From CAZLNO01 sp964561005 (GTDB taxonomy: Bacteria; Pseudomonadota; Alphaproteobacteria; Kiloniellales; Rhodovibrionaceae): 25,614 nucleotides of DNA. This document shows, one piece after another, positions 24,782-25,614 of this stretch (positions within the stretch are counted from its first letter, which is position 1; each line of letters opens with the position of its first letter). The notes beneath the pieces are model-generated. The model saw only the letters and a list, made by a program, of their open reading frames with translations, was not told where the DNA came from and ran no database searches. The stretch spans positions 1 to 25,614 of the forward strand of contig CAZLNO010000056.1 in the NCBI GenBank assembly GCA_964561005.1, read 5' to 3'. The translations under genes and the position numbers were made by a program.

Positions 24782-25614
24782 TCCGGCGTTGCGGCGCCGG
24801 CCGCTTCCCGCTGCAACAGCGCCTTCTTGCGCCGGACGCCCCAGCGATAGCCGCCCATGCCGCCGTCGCCGCGCAGCGCGCGGTGGCAGGGAATCAGCAG
24901 CGCCACCGGGTTGCGGGCGCAGGCGCTGCCGACGGCGCGCTGCGCCTTGGGCAGGCCCAGCGCCTCGGCCAGCTCCTTGTAGCTGCGGGTCTCGCCGTGG
25001 GGAATCGCCATCAGGCCCTGCCAGACGCGGCGCTGGAAGGCGGTGGCGCGGATGTCCAGCGGCAGGTCGACGTGCGGCGTCCGCCCCTTCAGGTAGTCCA
25101 GCAGGGCGTCGACCGCCGGCGCGATGGCCTCGTCGTCGCGGCCCAGCGCGTCGGCGCGCGGGAACTCCCGGCGTAGCGCCTCTTCCAGCTCGTCCCCGCT
25201 GTCCCCCAGGGCCACGAAGCACACGCCCTTTTCCGTCGCCGCCACCAGCAGCCGGCCCAGCGGCGACTCGACGATTCCGTAGGCGATGCGCGCGCCCTGG
25301 CCGCCCCGGGCGTAGCTGGCCGGGGTCATGCCCAGGCGGCCGTAGGCGTCCTCGTAGACCCGGCTGGCAGAGCCGTAGCCGGCGCCGTAGGTCGCGGAGG
25401 CCACCGATTCGCCCTGCCGCAGCTCGGCCCGGAAGCGGGCGTCGCGGCGGGCGTCGGCGTAGTCGCGCGGGCTGACGCCGGTGGCGCGCTTGAACACCCG
25501 CTGCAGGTGCCAGGGACTGACGTCCAGGCGCTCGGCCAGTTCGCCGAGCGTGGGCCGCGTGCCCTCGGCCTCGGCGTCGTCCAGGAGGGCGCAGGCGCGG
25601 CGCACCAGGTCCAG
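24778..25614 (-). CDS. ada: Ada-type methylated-DNA–protein cysteine methyltransferase and AraC-type regulator, 5' end missing
   Basis: The 278 visible residues hold an AraC-type helix-turn-helix (LGELAERLDVSPWHLQRVFK and GVSPRDYADARR) followed by an O6-alkylguanine methyltransferase domain. The acceptor cysteine is in IPCHRALRGDGGMGGYRWG (Cys codon at 24886-24888). The frame is open through the window edge (LDLVRRAC at the first visible residues), so the gene continues past 25614. The N-terminal phosphotriester-repair zinc domain of Ada would lie there and cannot be seen. The GTG at 25605 is therefore not taken as the start. The protein repairs O6-methylguanine and probably activates its own regulon. 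Confidence 0.93.
   Translation of the reverse strand: MDLVRRACALLDDAEAEGTRPTLGELAERLDVSPWHLQRVFKRATGVSPRDYADARRDARFRAELRQGESVASATYGAGYGSASRVYEDAYGRLGMTPASYARGGQGARIAYGIVESPLGRLLVAATEKGVCFVALGDSGDELEEALRREFPRADALGRDDEAIAPAVDALLDYLKGRTPHVDLPLDIRATAFQRRVWQGLMAIPHGETRSYKELAEALGLPKAQRAVGSACARNPVALLIPCHRALRGDGGMGGYRWGVRRKKALLQREAAGAATPD

Noticed and set aside
25605..25607. GTG as the true start of the ada-like gene
   Set aside because: The frame stays open to the window end and Ada proteins have a further N-terminal domain, so the gene is treated as truncated by the window.

Overview
The window is GC-rich, bacterial chromosomal DNA, and most likely alphaproteobacterial. The gene order cmk–rpsA–ihfB–lapA … pyrF … trpF–trpB–trpA–accD–folC is the arrangement familiar from Rhodospirillales and relatives. 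Other fitting signs are an RpoH-type promoter of the alphaproteobacterial form (CTTG-N17-ATTATAT) in front of dnaK, and MetZ-type methionine synthesis. I cannot name a genus. There are no rRNA or tRNA genes, no transposases and no CRISPR array.

Layout. Positions 1-5560 hold mainly minus-strand housekeeping and stress genes: dnaK (3' end cut by the window edge), metZ, a rhodanese, a 1-Cys-type peroxiredoxin and a Ca2+/Na+ exchanger. One small plus-strand membrane protein gene lies between dnaK and metZ. Positions 5769-18691 are a long plus-strand block: cytidylate kinase, ribosomal protein S1 (structured leader, strong terminator), IHF beta, LapA, an inserted pair (ornithine-cyclodeaminase-family enzyme and an orphan periplasmic binding protein), pyrF, an unknown membrane protein, trpFBA, accD and folC. 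trpB/trpA and trpA/accD overlap by 4 nt, so these genes are translationally coupled. Two repeat regions interrupt the block: a cluster of CTTGTCGAAG-type repeats before pyrF, and a tandem, highly palindromic element between accD and folC.

Positions 18636-25614 are more accessory. They hold a stand-alone LOV photosensor-like protein lacking the photoactive cysteine (minus), an AT-rich 592-nt gap, a class I aminotransferase, two paralogous small secreted proteins (minus), an amidase, a Sir2 deacylase, a uracil-DNA-glycosylase-superfamily protein and the 3' part of an Ada-type alkylation repair gene (minus, cut by the window end).

The points most worth a second look are the LOV domain with Pro in place of Cys, the paralogous pair of uncharacterised secreted peptides behind a CRP-like box, and the accD–folC palindromic tandem repeat with five AACGTT sites. 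No clearly new multi-gene system can be proven from the sequence alone.
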